This document shows positions 9,612-18,429 of a DNA stretch of 64,000 bases, piece after piece; position 1 is the stretch's first letter; each line of letters begins with the position of its first letter. Source of the stretch: Shewanella insulae (GTDB lineage: Bacteria; Pseudomonadota; Gammaproteobacteria; Enterobacterales; Shewanellaceae). The notes under the pieces were generated by a model that searched no databases, had not been told where the DNA came from, and saw only the letters and a program-made list of their open reading frames with translations. The translations under genes were made by a program, and so were the position numbers. The stretch spans positions 62,001 to 126,000 of the forward strand of contig NZ_WRPA01000009.1 in NCBI RefSeq assembly GCF_009831655.1, read 5' to 3'.

Positions 9612-10346
9612 TTAATTAATTGCTTTCTTGGCCATCAGGGCACTGGCTTCCTGATTAAGCTGAGCCAACTTCTCCGCCATCATGGCATGAATCCGGGTAG
9701 AAAGCTCTTTTACCTGGGACTTGGCCAGCCCCTTGGTCTCTATGGGATCCATCATCTCTATGATCACCACGCCGTTATTCCAACGATTGAGCTTAATATG
9801 TTCCTGATTAGAGGCCAGCACAGGCACCATGGCGACCCCTGCCTCGATGGCGGTATGGAAGGCGCCCGCCTTGAAAGGCAGCAGCCCCTTGCCCCGTGAG
9901 CGCGTGCCCTCTGGGAAGATCCAGATAGAGAGGCACTTATCCTTAATCTTCTTCGCCGTCTGCGCCATGGTCTCGAAGGCACGGTTACGGTTTTTGCGGT
10001 CGATCAGTATGTTACCCGACAGCCAATAGATCTGGCCGAAGAAAGGGATCCAGGCCAAGCTCTTCTTGCCCAGGCTGACTGTCCCCTTAGGCACGGCGGC
10101 CGTATGGGTGAACATATCGAAATTGTTCTGGTGGTTAGCCAGGAAGATACAGGGTTCGCAGCGCTCTACCTTGGGCTTGCGCACCACCACCTTGACCCCC
10201 AGCACCGGCGCGGCCCAGGAAAAAATCTTAGCAAACAGATGAACATTGTCTCTATGACGGGGGCGCAGCAGGCAATAGAGGCCACCGAAGACAAAGGCCA
10301 ACAACAACATGATGGCTAAGATCAGAGATCTGAAGATTAACAGCAC
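9612..10346 (-). CDS. plsC: 1-acyl-sn-glycerol-3-phosphate acyltransferase
   Basis: The 244-residue protein has an N-terminal membrane segment (LLIFRSLILAIMLLLAFVFG) and the acyltransferase motifs NHQNNFD (HX4D) and FPEGTRSRG. The enzyme makes phosphatidic acid from lysophosphatidic acid at the inner membrane. The start is a GTG with a strong AGGAG six bases ahead, which decides it over later ATGs. It lies directly upstream of rraB on the same strand. Confidence 0.95.
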   Translation of the reverse strand: MLLIFRSLILAIMLLLAFVFGGLYCLLRPRHRDNVHLFAKIFSWAAPVLGVKVVVRKPKVERCEPCIFLANHQNNFDMFTHTAAVPKGTVSLGKKSLAWIPFFGQIYWLSGNILIDRKNRNRAFETMAQTAKKIKDKCLSIWIFPEGTRSRGKGLLPFKAGAFHTAIEAGVAMVPVLASNQEHIKLNRWNNGVVIIEMMDPIETKGLAKSQVKELSTRIHAMMAEKLAQLNQEASALMAKKAIN

Positions 10347-10581
10347 AACTTACTCCTGTGATTTCAGTGGCGACATTATAGCAGCAGGCTTTTTGACTTA
10401 CACCTGTCGTCTTAAGCCCCTCTCGGCCTTACAGGATAAGAAACAAATGTTAAGGGGATAAGTCACGGAATTAACAGTAAAAAGATATTGCCTCAATCAA
10501 AGGTTACCAAGAAAAAAGCGGGCCAGAGCCTATCTGGCCCTACCCGCTCATCGTTCAATAGCTTGGTTATTATCGACTTTT

Positions 10582-11373
10582 CTAGTTAGCCTCAACCTTT
10601 GTAATCGAACTACCTCCGAGTAGTCTGGCCAGCAGCAGACGAAACACTACCGTGCTCACCGCCAGGGTCGCCACGATCGCGGCGCCACTTGGCAGGTCGA
10701 AACTGGCCGACAACAGCAGGCCTATACCATAGCCCAGCAGACCCACCAGATAGGCCAGTGGCCACTTTCCCTTGCCGTGCAGCTTGTTGACCGCCAGGGC
10801 CGGCAGGATCAGCGAGCTGAACACCAGATAGACGCCCACCAGTTCCACCGACAGGGTGATCACTAAGGCGAATAACAGGTAGAAACCGGCGCCATTGAGT
10901 ATGGCGGGACGCAGGGCGATGATCGCCAGCACCAGGCCCGACACCAGAGCCGGTAGGACCAACTGTGACCAGTTCACCCAGAGGATCTGCCCAGACATCA
11001 GCTGCTTAAGCATCTCTGCGCCATGGGGATCGTTCGACAGCAACAACATGGCCGCCACCGCCGACAGCACATAGAAGCAACCTATGATCGCCTCCAACTC
11101 GTCCGCCATACGCTTGGCCAGCCAGGCGATGAAACCGGCTCCCAGCAAGGCAAACAGGGCCGGCATCCAGACTGTGGCATAGGGCAGATGCTCCAACTCA
11201 TGGTTGGTGTGGGCGATGATGGCCCCCAGCGCCGCCACTTGGGCAATCGCCAGGTCGATGAAGATGATGCCCCGCTTGAGGACCTGACTCCCCAGCAAGA
11301 CGTGGGTTGATAGCACCAGAATACCCGCGGCGAAGGCGGGTAACAGGATAGATAAGAGATCGAAATCGAACAT
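10582..11373 (-). CDS. Metal (zinc-type) ABC transporter permease, ZnuB-like
   Basis: From the ATG at 11373 this gives 263 residues; an in-frame TTG at 11397 is possible but lies close to a hairpin. It has about eight membrane segments and belongs to the ABC-3 family of zinc, manganese and iron permeases (LVLSTHVLLGSQVLKRGIIF, LAIAQVAALGAI, VYLVFSSLILPALAV). It is the last gene of a four-gene minus-strand cluster with a binding protein, an outer-membrane barrel and a chaperone-like protein. No ATPase gene lies in the cluster or elsewhere nearby, so a subunit must come from another locus, or this is a reduced system. Confidence 0.88.
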   Translation of the reverse strand: MFDFDLLSILLPAFAAGILVLSTHVLLGSQVLKRGIIFIDLAIAQVAALGAIIAHTNHELEHLPYATVWMPALFALLGAGFIAWLAKRMADELEAIIGCFYVLSAVAAMLLLSNDPHGAEMLKQLMSGQILWVNWSQLVLPALVSGLVLAIIALRPAILNGAGFYLLFALVITLSVELVGVYLVFSSLILPALAVNKLHGKGKWPLAYLVGLLGYGIGLLLSASFDLPSGAAIVATLAVSTVVFRLLLARLLGGSSITKVEAN

Positions 11374-11398
11374 GATTGAATACCAAAAAGCGAACAAC

Positions 11399-11416
11399 GG
11401 CGCCCCATGGGGCGCC
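11399..11416. repeat. Perfect 18-base palindrome between binding-protein and permease genes
   Basis: GGCGCCCCATGGGGCGCC is fully self-complementary. It lies in the 57-base gap between the binding-protein stop and the permease ATG, with no T-run. It may act as an intercistronic mRNA hairpin that lowers permease expression or protects the upstream mRNA. Confidence 0.6.
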
Positions 11417-11430
11417 GGATCTAAACCAGG

Positions 11431-12342
11431 CTAGCGATTCACGCCCAGTAATAAATGGATAACGCTGTCGTACAGGCCGAAAAGATCCTGGGCGTCATCG
11501 TTACCGCCGACCGACATGGGCAGGTTGACCACGGGCAGGCCGGTACGCTCACCGAGCCAGTTGGCGCCGCGCTCATCCTGATAGGAGGCAACAATAATCG
11601 CCATCACATCACCCTGTCCGGCGCGCCCCTGCAGGCTGGCCAGGTGTCCGGTACTTGGCGGCAGGCCAGGCTTAGGCTCAAGATCCCCCACCTGCTCCAT
11701 GCCTAACCAGTTGAACAGGTAGCGGAAGCTGGTGTGATAGGCGATCACCTTCTTACCTTGCAGCGGTGCCGCCTGTGACTGCCAACGGCCTGTCGCCGCC
11801 TGCCAACGTTGACTGAAATCGGCCAGAGCAGACTCGTAGGCCGGACGATTGTCCGGGTCGAGCGACACCATCTTGGCCGACAGCGCCTTAGCCACCTCCA
11901 GCAGACGCTCTGGGTCGAAGTGCAGATGCGGATTGCCCTGGGCATGGACGTCACCCATGCTGCGATCCACCTGAGCCAGCTTATCCAGGGTCTGGGTGTG
12001 CTCAGCGGCGTAGAACAGCCCCTTGTCGGTTGAGCGCACCTGGGCATTGGCCGACTTCATCTGCAACATGGGCAACCAACCCACCTCGAGATCGGCACCG
12101 GCACAGACCGCCAGATCCGCCTGGCGCATCTTGGCGATCAGACTCGGTCTGGCCTGCACCTGATGGGGATCCTGCATAGCGGTAGTCGCGGCGTAGATCT
12201 TGGCATCCGGTGCCAGCTCCTTGGCCAAGGCGGCATACTCTGGCTCGCAGGCGAAGATATTCAATTTCGCCTGTGCACCACAGGCAAAGCTCAGTGCCAA
12301 CGCCGCAACGCCGGCCTTTAGATAGTTAGAATTGATGCGCAC
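11431..12342 (-). CDS. Zinc-type ABC transporter substrate-binding protein, ZnuA-like
   Basis: The 303-residue protein has a signal peptide (LKAGVAALALSFACGAQA-K) and belongs to the cluster A-I metal-binding lipoprotein/ZnuA superfamily. Candidate metal ligands are H in DPHQVQARPS, H in NPHLHFDPE, H in IAYHTSFRYL, and a late acidic residue. It has no long His-rich loop, unlike E. coli ZnuA. The start is a GTG with GGGGG upstream and overlaps the barrel gene by 17 bases, showing tight coupling. It is expected to pass metal to the adjacent permease. Confidence 0.88.
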   Translation of the reverse strand: MRINSNYLKAGVAALALSFACGAQAKLNIFACEPEYAALAKELAPDAKIYAATTAMQDPHQVQARPSLIAKMRQADLAVCAGADLEVGWLPMLQMKSANAQVRSTDKGLFYAAEHTQTLDKLAQVDRSMGDVHAQGNPHLHFDPERLLEVAKALSAKMVSLDPDNRPAYESALADFSQRWQAATGRWQSQAAPLQGKKVIAYHTSFRYLFNWLGMEQVGDLEPKPGLPPSTGHLASLQGRAGQGDVMAIIVASYQDERGANWLGERTGLPVVNLPMSVGGNDDAQDLFGLYDSVIHLLLGVNR

Positions 12343-13531
12343 CGTGAGCCCCCAGAGTCATGACATATTGAAGTGTAATGACATTATCATCAGTGATGCC
12401 GTCAAAGTTAGTGCCTTGCTGATTGGTGTATTGTAGACGCACTGTAGAGAAGTGGCTGTGATGCCAGGCCAGGCTAACTTCTGTTTCTTTTAACTTCTGG
12501 GCATCGAAATGCTCATCATGCAACAGGTGGGTATCGACCTGACCATAACGCAGGCCAGCCGACCAATTTGGCGAGAACTGATAGACAGAGCTGAGATACC
12601 AACCCGTGTGGGCATCCGGCTTAGCGGTATCATGATCGTCCACAGCCTCATGATCATGGTCATGGTCGTCCAGCGGTTCATAGTCGCTCACGCGGAAATA
12701 CTCGCCGCTCAGGGTCAGGTGCTGATACTTATAGTTGCCCTGTGGTGCCCACTTATAAACGAAGTCCGCCATATAGGTGTTCTCGCCAGTGTATCTCGCG
12801 GCGTGACTATGGTCATGATCATGACCAGCCTCGGCGACCACCTGCTCTTCATGCTCCTCATGGGCGGTGAGACGACCATTCTCGTTACGCAGATAACTCA
12901 GGCCCAGCTGCCAGGAGCTACTGACGCCAATATCGCCCCCCAACTTAGTGTAGGCGGTGTAGACGCCGACGTTCTTGAATTCGCGCTCACCGTGCTCATC
13001 TTCGGCGCGCATGCCATCGCCCTTGAAGGCCTCGACGCCCATGGACCAGTAGAGATCCGTGGGCGCGACATAATCCAGACGCACACCATCATCGAAGTAG
13101 TGACTCCCCAGGAAGGCACGGTAGGCCGCGGGGCGATCTGAGAAGGCGTCTGTGTGCACATGCTGATTGTTGAGGTAACCCACATCCGACAGGAAACGAC
13201 CGCCGCGCATCGAGAATCCATAAGGCATCGCCAGAGTCTGAATGAAGGCCTCTTCGAGTCCCACCTCGGTCTCGCCATCGTGCACCTCGATCACAGAGGT
13301 CAGCTTGCCATAGAACATGTCATCTATGTTGGCACTCAGGGCCAGCTCGGTGTGACCCAGACCAAAGCCCTCGACGCGCTCTGCCATGGGGCGCTCGGCG
13401 TTTTGATAATAACCATCGAGCACCGCACTGATGGCTGGGTTAGTCAGGCTAGGATCCGCCGCAAAACTTAGACTTGGTAAACAGGCACAGGCAAGGGCAA
13501 CCGCCGACAGGCGGGCATTGAAATTAATCAT
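12326..13531 (-). CDS. His-rich outer-membrane beta-barrel, probable zinc entry porin
   Basis: The 401-residue protein has a signal peptide (LSAVALACACLPSLSFA-A), alternating aromatic beta-strand sequence, and a C-terminal Phe (GAHQF) as in outer-membrane barrels. Two loops are packed with His and Asp: one near 240-247 (GHDHDHSH) and one near 290-305 (LDDHDHDHEAVDDHD). Such loops suggest metal capture at the cell surface. It overlaps the ZnuA-like gene. GGAG lies upstream of the ATG. The ligand, zinc rather than copper or nickel, is inferred from the neighbours. Confidence 0.82.
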   Translation of the reverse strand: MINFNARLSAVALACACLPSLSFAADPSLTNPAISAVLDGYYQNAERPMAERVEGFGLGHTELALSANIDDMFYGKLTSVIEVHDGETEVGLEEAFIQTLAMPYGFSMRGGRFLSDVGYLNNQHVHTDAFSDRPAAYRAFLGSHYFDDGVRLDYVAPTDLYWSMGVEAFKGDGMRAEDEHGEREFKNVGVYTAYTKLGGDIGVSSSWQLGLSYLRNENGRLTAHEEHEEQVVAEAGHDHDHSHAARYTGENTYMADFVYKWAPQGNYKYQHLTLSGEYFRVSDYEPLDDHDHDHEAVDDHDTAKPDAHTGWYLSSVYQFSPNWSAGLRYGQVDTHLLHDEHFDAQKLKETEVSLAWHHSHFSTVRLQYTNQQGTNFDGITDDNVITLQYVMTLGAHGAHQF

Positions 13532-13607
13532 AATGTCTCCAAAAAACAGCTAAACAACTCCGCCACCTATGGGCGCAGAGTATTAATTATCTTGAGTCTT
13601 TGAGGTA

Positions 13608-13919
13608 TTACGATTGTGCGGGCGGGGCGCGGCTCTGGAAGTAGTCGACATGGACGGTGGCAAGGGCCGTGGGTTCGCGCAGCGGCACTTCCACCGTAAG
13701 GCTAGGCAGGCTAAAGCTGAACTCACCGACCGGCAAGACACTATTTAGCTGCAGTTTTTGAATACACAGGGTGCAGTGTGTGGTGGCGCCCTCGTCCAGA
13801 TGTTCCAGGCTATGGGCAGGCGCAAGCACAGACAAGCAGAACAATATAGCACTTAGCCATATCGCCACTCCTCTTACTTTTCCTTTTACCGACATTGCCA
13901 TGGGATCTACTGGACGCAT
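13608..13919 (-). CDS. Small secreted HCxxC protein, zinc-uptake chaperone-like
   Basis: The 103-residue protein has a signal or anchor segment (GVAIWLSAILFCLSVLAPAHS), then HLDEGATTHCTLC with an HCxxC metal-binding motif, and a Pro-rich tail. Similar proteins near zinc ABC genes in Shewanella are annotated as zinc chaperones related to DUF2946; that naming is family knowledge rather than proof. Three ATGs compete (13919, 13901, 13895) and none has a convincing Shine-Dalgarno. It is the first gene of the zinc cluster. Confidence 0.7.
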   Translation of the reverse strand: MRPVDPMAMSVKGKVRGVAIWLSAILFCLSVLAPAHSLEHLDEGATTHCTLCIQKLQLNSVLPVGEFSFSLPSLTVEVPLREPTALATVHVDYFQSRAPPAQS

Positions 13920-14170
13920 TCAAATTTCGACCAAGTTTAGGGATACGAGTGATGAAGTCAAGCCAGAATTGGCGGTAGCTCGGGCTGGAATGTAACAAAA
14001 GTTATGAAAAAGTTTTACTTAAGTGCCAGCCTAAAGCGTGGCCCACATCACGGCCAGATTGGCTAAAATTAAGTCTGACTTAAGTTAGTGACACTAAGAT
14101 GACAACTAAATTGAGCGGCTGCTTTGAGCAACCGACTCTCCCCATTCAAGGTTTAAAGGAAATGCTCTCT
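13920..14170. other. Divergent upstream region of the zinc cluster
   Basis: This 251-base spacer should hold the zinc-cluster promoter. TGTAAC-AAAA-GTTATG near 13992 is an imperfect dyad, but it does not fit the known Zur consensus well. I see no clear Zur box. Confidence 0.4.
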
Positions 14171-14296
14171 ATGAAGGAATTTTTTCGCGAAAATTTCAAA
14201 CTGCTGTTCTGGACTGCGATCTTCTTTGTCGCCATCCTGGGCGGGATCTATTATGTCGAAACGGCGCTAGAGGCGCAGGTTCAGGTCGTAGAATAA
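14171..14296 (+). CDS. Small single-pass membrane protein, 41 residues
   Basis: The preferred start is the ATG at 14171, ten bases after AAAGGA. A longer in-frame start at 14099 would add 24 unconvincing residues. The product is MKEFFRENFK, then a membrane helix (LLFWTAIFFVAILGGIYYV), then an acidic tail. A charged amphipathic N-terminus plus one helix is common among small inner-membrane regulators. I recognise no family. It stands alone between the divergent zinc cluster and a zinc-ribbon gene. Confidence 0.55.
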   Translation: MKEFFRENFKLLFWTAIFFVAILGGIYYVETALEAQVQVVE

Positions 14297-14403
14297 CGAC
14301 TCGGGTAATAACACCAGAATAACGATTCGGCTATCAGATGAGCTAGGCTCTAGGCCTAGCTCAGGCACGGCATCATCTCTGCGGGCTCACACAGCCACGC
14401 CCC

Positions 14404-14739
14404 TCAACGATACTTCTGTCTGTGCTCGCTGTCGTCCAGCACTTGCCGCGGCGGTGCCTGGGTCACCTTGAGGTGATCCATCATGTGGCTAACCAGTAGT
14501 ATCATCACGGCAAAGATCGCCACAGGCGTGGTCAGGTTACGCCACTCAGGCCAAAAATAGCCCACGACCAGCATCACCAGCCCCAGATAGAAACCCAATA
14601 TCTTCAATCGCATCAAGGTGGTACTTCGCCCCAACCAGGCCTCGCAGTGAGGACATTGGATCTGGGCATCTAACCCCTTGCCTCGCTGGGCGGCCACCTG
14701 CTGGGCGCGAAAGGAGTGACTACAGTGAGAACACAGCAC
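14404..14739 (-). CDS. Zinc-ribbon membrane protein of unknown function
   Basis: The 111-residue protein opens with a zinc ribbon (MLCSHCSHSF and CPHCEAW, two CxxC pairs about 25 residues apart). Two membrane helices follow (ILGFYLGLVMLVVGYFW and TPVAIFAVMILLVSHMM) and then a charged tail. The arrangement predicts a cytosolic metal-stabilised head anchored in the inner membrane. I do not recognise a named family. It is divergent from the MscS gene. Confidence 0.75.
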   Translation of the reverse strand: MLCSHCSHSFRAQQVAAQRGKGLDAQIQCPHCEAWLGRSTTLMRLKILGFYLGLVMLVVGYFWPEWRNLTTPVAIFAVMILLVSHMMDHLKVTQAPPRQVLDDSEHRQKYR

Positions 14740-14863
14740 AACAAACTCTCAAATAACGGCAAAGAGTGCTAGTCTATCAGATTGCGCCGCAGCGCGTTGC
14801 GAATTTACAGCGCAGATGGAACAGATTATGATTCCAGCCATTAGCTAACACAGGACGGATAAT

Positions 14864-16486
14864 ATGTTACGCACCCTAGCCTTGGCGCTGGTGACAGTGA
14901 TGGCGCTTGCCCATCTCCCAGCCGCCGCCGATGAAGCCCTCCAACCCCCTCAACCCCTGACCGAACTGACTCAACTGCAACAGACCATAGATTCAGACAC
15001 TGCTAAACTAGGCAGCGCCAACGGCGAGATGAAGCAGTTCATCGAGTATCGCATCAAGGAACACGCCAACCAGATTCATGACAAGTTCAAGCTGCTGATG
15101 AGCCAGCAACCACTGGATAAGGCACAGCTGCTGCCGCTGCTACAGAAGCATCTGGCCTTCATCGACAAGGTGGCCGACTACTACGCCGCCGATATAGAAG
15201 AGTTCAAGCAACAGCTTGGCAGCGACAATGACACCGGCATCATGTATAAGCTGGCCATGCGGGATCGCCAGCGCGACGAGATCCTCAATGCCAAATATGA
15301 AACCCTTACCTGGTTAGACTCCCTAGGCAAAGACACCCAGGCGATCAAGACCCAGCTGACAACCCATCTGCTCAAGCGCTCCGACATGCTCAACAGCCTA
15401 GTGCATTTCACCCAGGACAAGCTCAAGCTGGCAGTAGACGAGGCGGCCAAGGCGGGTAAGGATGTCACTGCTGAACAGACCGCCCTGGTCACCAACCTTA
15501 ACGAGCGACTCAACCTGACCAGCGCCAGCCTGTCGGTGGCGATCGAGCTTCTCGATGCCCTGAGCCAGGACACCACGGCGCTCAAGCAGACCCTGTTCAG
15601 CATCTCGGGGGATATCACCCAGGACGTGCTCAACGTCGATGTGGCAAGCAACCTGCTGGATCAATGGTGGAACAAGGCCAAGAGTCAGGCGCTGGACAAC
15701 GGCCCAGGGTTGCTGTTCAAGCTGTTCATCTTTTTGCTTATTCTCTTCCTGGCCCACCTGGCCGGCAAGGCGGTGCAGCGTATCGTCAAGAAGATGGTGA
15801 GCAACTCAAAGCTCAAATTCAGCAAGCTGCTGCAAGACTTCTTCGTCTCCCTCTCCGGCAAGACGGTATTTGCACTGGGTCTGATGATCGCCCTGTCGCA
15901 GCTGGGCTTCGAGCTTGGGCCGCTACTGGCGGGCTTCGGGGTCGCGGGTGTCATCATAGGTTTCGCCCTGCAAGACACACTGTCTAACTTCGCCTCGGGC
16001 ATGATGATCCTCATCTATCGTCCCTACGATGTGGGCGACCTGATCAACGCCGCGGGCGTGACGGGTAAGGTGAGCCAGATGAGCCTGGTCTCCACCACCA
16101 TCAAGACCCTGGACAACCAGCGACTGATCATCCCCAACAACAAGATCTGGGGCGATACCATCAACAACATCACGGTGGAACATCAGCGCCGCGTCGACAT
16201 GACCTTCGGCATAGGCTACGGAGACAACATAGAACAGGCCGAACAGGTACTGCGCGGCATAGTCGATGAACATCCTAAGGTACTCAAGCAACCTGAGCCG
16301 ACGGTGAAGCTACACCTGCTGGGCGAGTCTTCGGTGGACTTCGTGGTGCGTCCTTGGGTGAAGCCGGAAGATTACTGGGATGTGTACTGGGACATCACCC
16401 GCGCGGTGAAGATGCGCTTCGACCAGGAAAGTATCTCGATTCCTTTCCCGCAGCGCGACGTGCATATTTATCAGACAGAAAAATAG
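14864..16486 (+). CDS. MscS-family mechanosensitive channel
   Basis: The 540-residue protein has a signal peptide (LALALVTVMALAHLPAAA), a periplasmic helical domain of about 240 residues, a first membrane helix near 285-305, and two more before the pore. The pore-lining helix is Gly/Ala-rich (LLAGFGVAGVIIGFALQDTL). It is followed by the MscS beta domain (RPYDVGDLINAAGVTGKV, TLDNQRLIIPNNKIWG). Such channels release solutes on hypo-osmotic shock. The periplasmic extension makes it larger than MscS (286) but smaller than MscK. It ends at a strong hairpin. Confidence 0.95.
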   Translation: MLRTLALALVTVMALAHLPAAADEALQPPQPLTELTQLQQTIDSDTAKLGSANGEMKQFIEYRIKEHANQIHDKFKLLMSQQPLDKAQLLPLLQKHLAFIDKVADYYAADIEEFKQQLGSDNDTGIMYKLAMRDRQRDEILNAKYETLTWLDSLGKDTQAIKTQLTTHLLKRSDMLNSLVHFTQDKLKLAVDEAAKAGKDVTAEQTALVTNLNERLNLTSASLSVAIELLDALSQDTTALKQTLFSISGDITQDVLNVDVASNLLDQWWNKAKSQALDNGPGLLFKLFIFLLILFLAHLAGKAVQRIVKKMVSNSKLKFSKLLQDFFVSLSGKTVFALGLMIALSQLGFELGPLLAGFGVAGVIIGFALQDTLSNFASGMMILIYRPYDVGDLINAAGVTGKVSQMSLVSTTIKTLDNQRLIIPNNKIWGDTINNITVEHQRRVDMTFGIGYGDNIEQAEQVLRGIVDEHPKVLKQPEPTVKLHLLGESSVDFVVRPWVKPEDYWDVYWDITRAVKMRFDQESISIPFPQRDVHIYQTEK

Positions 16487-16497
16487 TCGCTTACATA

Positions 16498-16527
16498 AAA
16501 ACGCCTGCAATTGCAGGCGTTTTTTTA
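16498..16527. terminator. Bidirectional terminator, mscS-type gene / fhs
   Basis: ACGCCTGCAA and TTGCAGGCGT form a perfect ten-base inverted repeat, flanked by AAAA on the left and a seven-T run on the right. It lies between convergent genes. Confidence 0.93.
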
Positions 16528-16561
16528 TCTAGCTAGAACAAGAGCCGATAACCCACCAGCC

Positions 16562-18256
16562 TTAGGCCAGTCCGGTGATCTCACCCTGCTCATCGATATC
16601 TATGTTGAGGTAGCCGGGTCGTATCCCCAGCCCAGGCATGGTCATCACCTTACCCACCAGCGCCGTGATAAAGCCGGCACCGGCATTGAGTTTCAGCTCG
16701 GCGATAGGCAGCTCAAACCCTTGCGGCGCCCCCTTGAGCTTAGGATCATGGCTGACCGACATGGGGGTCTTGGCGATGCAGAGCGCCAGCTTTTCGAATC
16801 CCTGGCGTTGCAGCTGAACCAGCTGCGCCTTAGCCTTATCGGATAAGCTGATACCGCTGGCGCCGTAGCCAGCCTCGGCGATGGTCAGCAGCTTAGCCTC
16901 TATGGACTGCTTGGTCTCATAGAGATAACGGAACTGACTGGCCTGCTCGGTAGCGCGCACCACGGCCTCGGCCAATGCCACCGCGCCTTCGGCGCCCTCG
17001 CTAAAGGCTTCGCAGACTTCACAGGCAAACACCCCCTCTTGCAATACGCGGGCCTTAAGCCAGTCCAGCTCCTCCTGGGTATCCTCGGCGAAGCGGTTGA
17101 TGGCCACCACCAGCGGCAGGCCATACTTGGCCACGTTGCTTATGTGCCAGCTTAAGTTAGCATAGCCGGCGGCGAGCTTATCCATCTCACTCCCCGCTTG
17201 GGGATTGTGGGACTTGAGCGCCTTGACCGTCACCACCAAGACCGCCGCATCTGGCGCATTGCCCGACTGGCGCGTCTTGATATTACAGAATTTCTCGAAG
17301 CCCATGTCGGAGCCAAACCCCCCCTCTGTCACCACAATATCCGCCAGCCTCAGGGCGATATCGTCGGCGATGATCGAGGAATTACCGTGGGCGATGTTGG
17401 CAAAGGGTCCTGCGTGGATCAGACAAGGGGCACCGCTTAGGGTCTGCATCAGGGTCGGCGAGATGGCCTGACTCATGATGGCGGTCATGGCGCCGGCCAC
17501 ACCGAGATCTTCGGCGCTGATATAGTCGCCCTGCTTGTTCTGTGCCAGCACGATACGGCCGATGCGGGCACGCAGATCCTTGAGATCCCGGCTCAGCGCC
17601 AGGATCGCCATCAACTCGGAGGCGGCACTGATATCGAAGCCCCCCTGATGCACAGGGCCGTTGACCTCACCCAGGCCGACCGTGATGGTGCGCAGGCTGC
17701 GCTCATTCTGATCCACCACCCGGCGCCAGAGGATCTTGTCGGGGTCTATATCTAAGGGCGCTAACCCAGATTGCTCGCGAAAGGCATCACTCCCTAAACG
17801 CTGCTCATGATAGAGGCGGGCATCAATGGCCGCAGCAGCCAGATTATGGGCACTGGTCACCGCATGTATGTCACCGGTCAGGTGCAGGTTGAGATCTTCC
17901 ATGGGCACCACCTGGGCCAGGCCACCACCGGCGGCGCCGCCCTTGATGCCAAACACCGGGCCCATGCTGGGCTGGCGGATACAGGCGCAGCTCTTCTTGC
18001 CGATCGCCTGCAAGCCCTGTGTCAGGCCGATACTGGTGACCGTCTTGCCTTCACCGAAGGGGGTCGGTGTTACCGCAGTAACTATCACTAACTTACCATG
18101 TTTGTTATCTTTAATTCGGTCAGCGATAGCCAGATCGACCTTGGCCTTGGTCCTGCCATAGGGGCTTAATTCGTGGGGCAAGATCCCGAAGGCAGCGGCG
18201 ATCTCTTCTATGGGTTGTAAGCTGGCTTGGCGTGAGATTTCGATGTCAGTCAGCAT
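16562..18256 (-). CDS. fhs: Formate--tetrahydrofolate ligase
   Basis: The 564-residue protein has the usual family length. The nucleotide-binding loop is [14 protein letters not shown] near residues 65-78, and downstream family blocks such as [21 protein letters not shown] are intact. It makes 10-formyl-tetrahydrofolate from formate and ATP in one-carbon metabolism. AGGAG lies six bases before the ATG. It is monocistronic between a bidirectional terminator and a divergent aldo/keto reductase gene. Confidence 0.98.
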   Translation of the reverse strand: MLTDIEISRQASLQPIEEIAAAFGILPHELSPYGRTKAKVDLAIADRIKDNKHGKLVIVTAVTPTPFGEGKTVTSIGLTQGLQAIGKKSCACIRQPSMGPVFGIKGGAAGGGLAQVVPMEDLNLHLTGDIHAVTSAHNLAAAAIDARLYHEQRLGSDAFREQSGLAPLDIDPDKILWRRVVDQNERSLRTITVGLGEVNGPVHQGGFDISAASELMAILALSRDLKDLRARIGRIVLAQNKQGDYISAEDLGVAGAMTAIMSQAISPTLMQTLSGAPCLIHAGPFANIAHGNSSIIADDIALRLADIVVTEGGFGSDMGFEKFCNIKTRQSGNAPDAAVLVVTVKALKSHNPQAGSEMDKLAAGYANLSWHISNVAKYGLPLVVAINRFAEDTQEELDWLKARVLQEGVFACEVCEAFSEGAEGAVALAEAVVRATEQASQFRYLYETKQSIEAKLLTIAEAGYGASGISLSDKAKAQLVQLQRQGFEKLALCIAKTPMSVSHDPKLKGAPQGFELPIAELKLNAGAGFITALVGKVMTMPGLGIRPGYLNIDIDEQGEITGLA

Positions 18257-18429
18257 ATAGCGCTCCTACAATAAATAAGCATGAAAAAAAGCGAGCTGGT
18301 GCGAATATAGAGCAAAAAATGGTCACAACAAACCTATTCATTGTCGACAATAGCTTTAATTAAGGATTTATGAATCTAAATCAATAAAATGATTATTAAT
18401 GGAAAAAATTAATCCAAACGGAGCGGCCC

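Noticed and set aside
13991-14012. Possible Zur box upstream of the zinc cluster
   Set aside because: TGTAAC-AAAA-GTTATG is only partly symmetric and does not fit the known gamma-proteobacterial Zur consensus.
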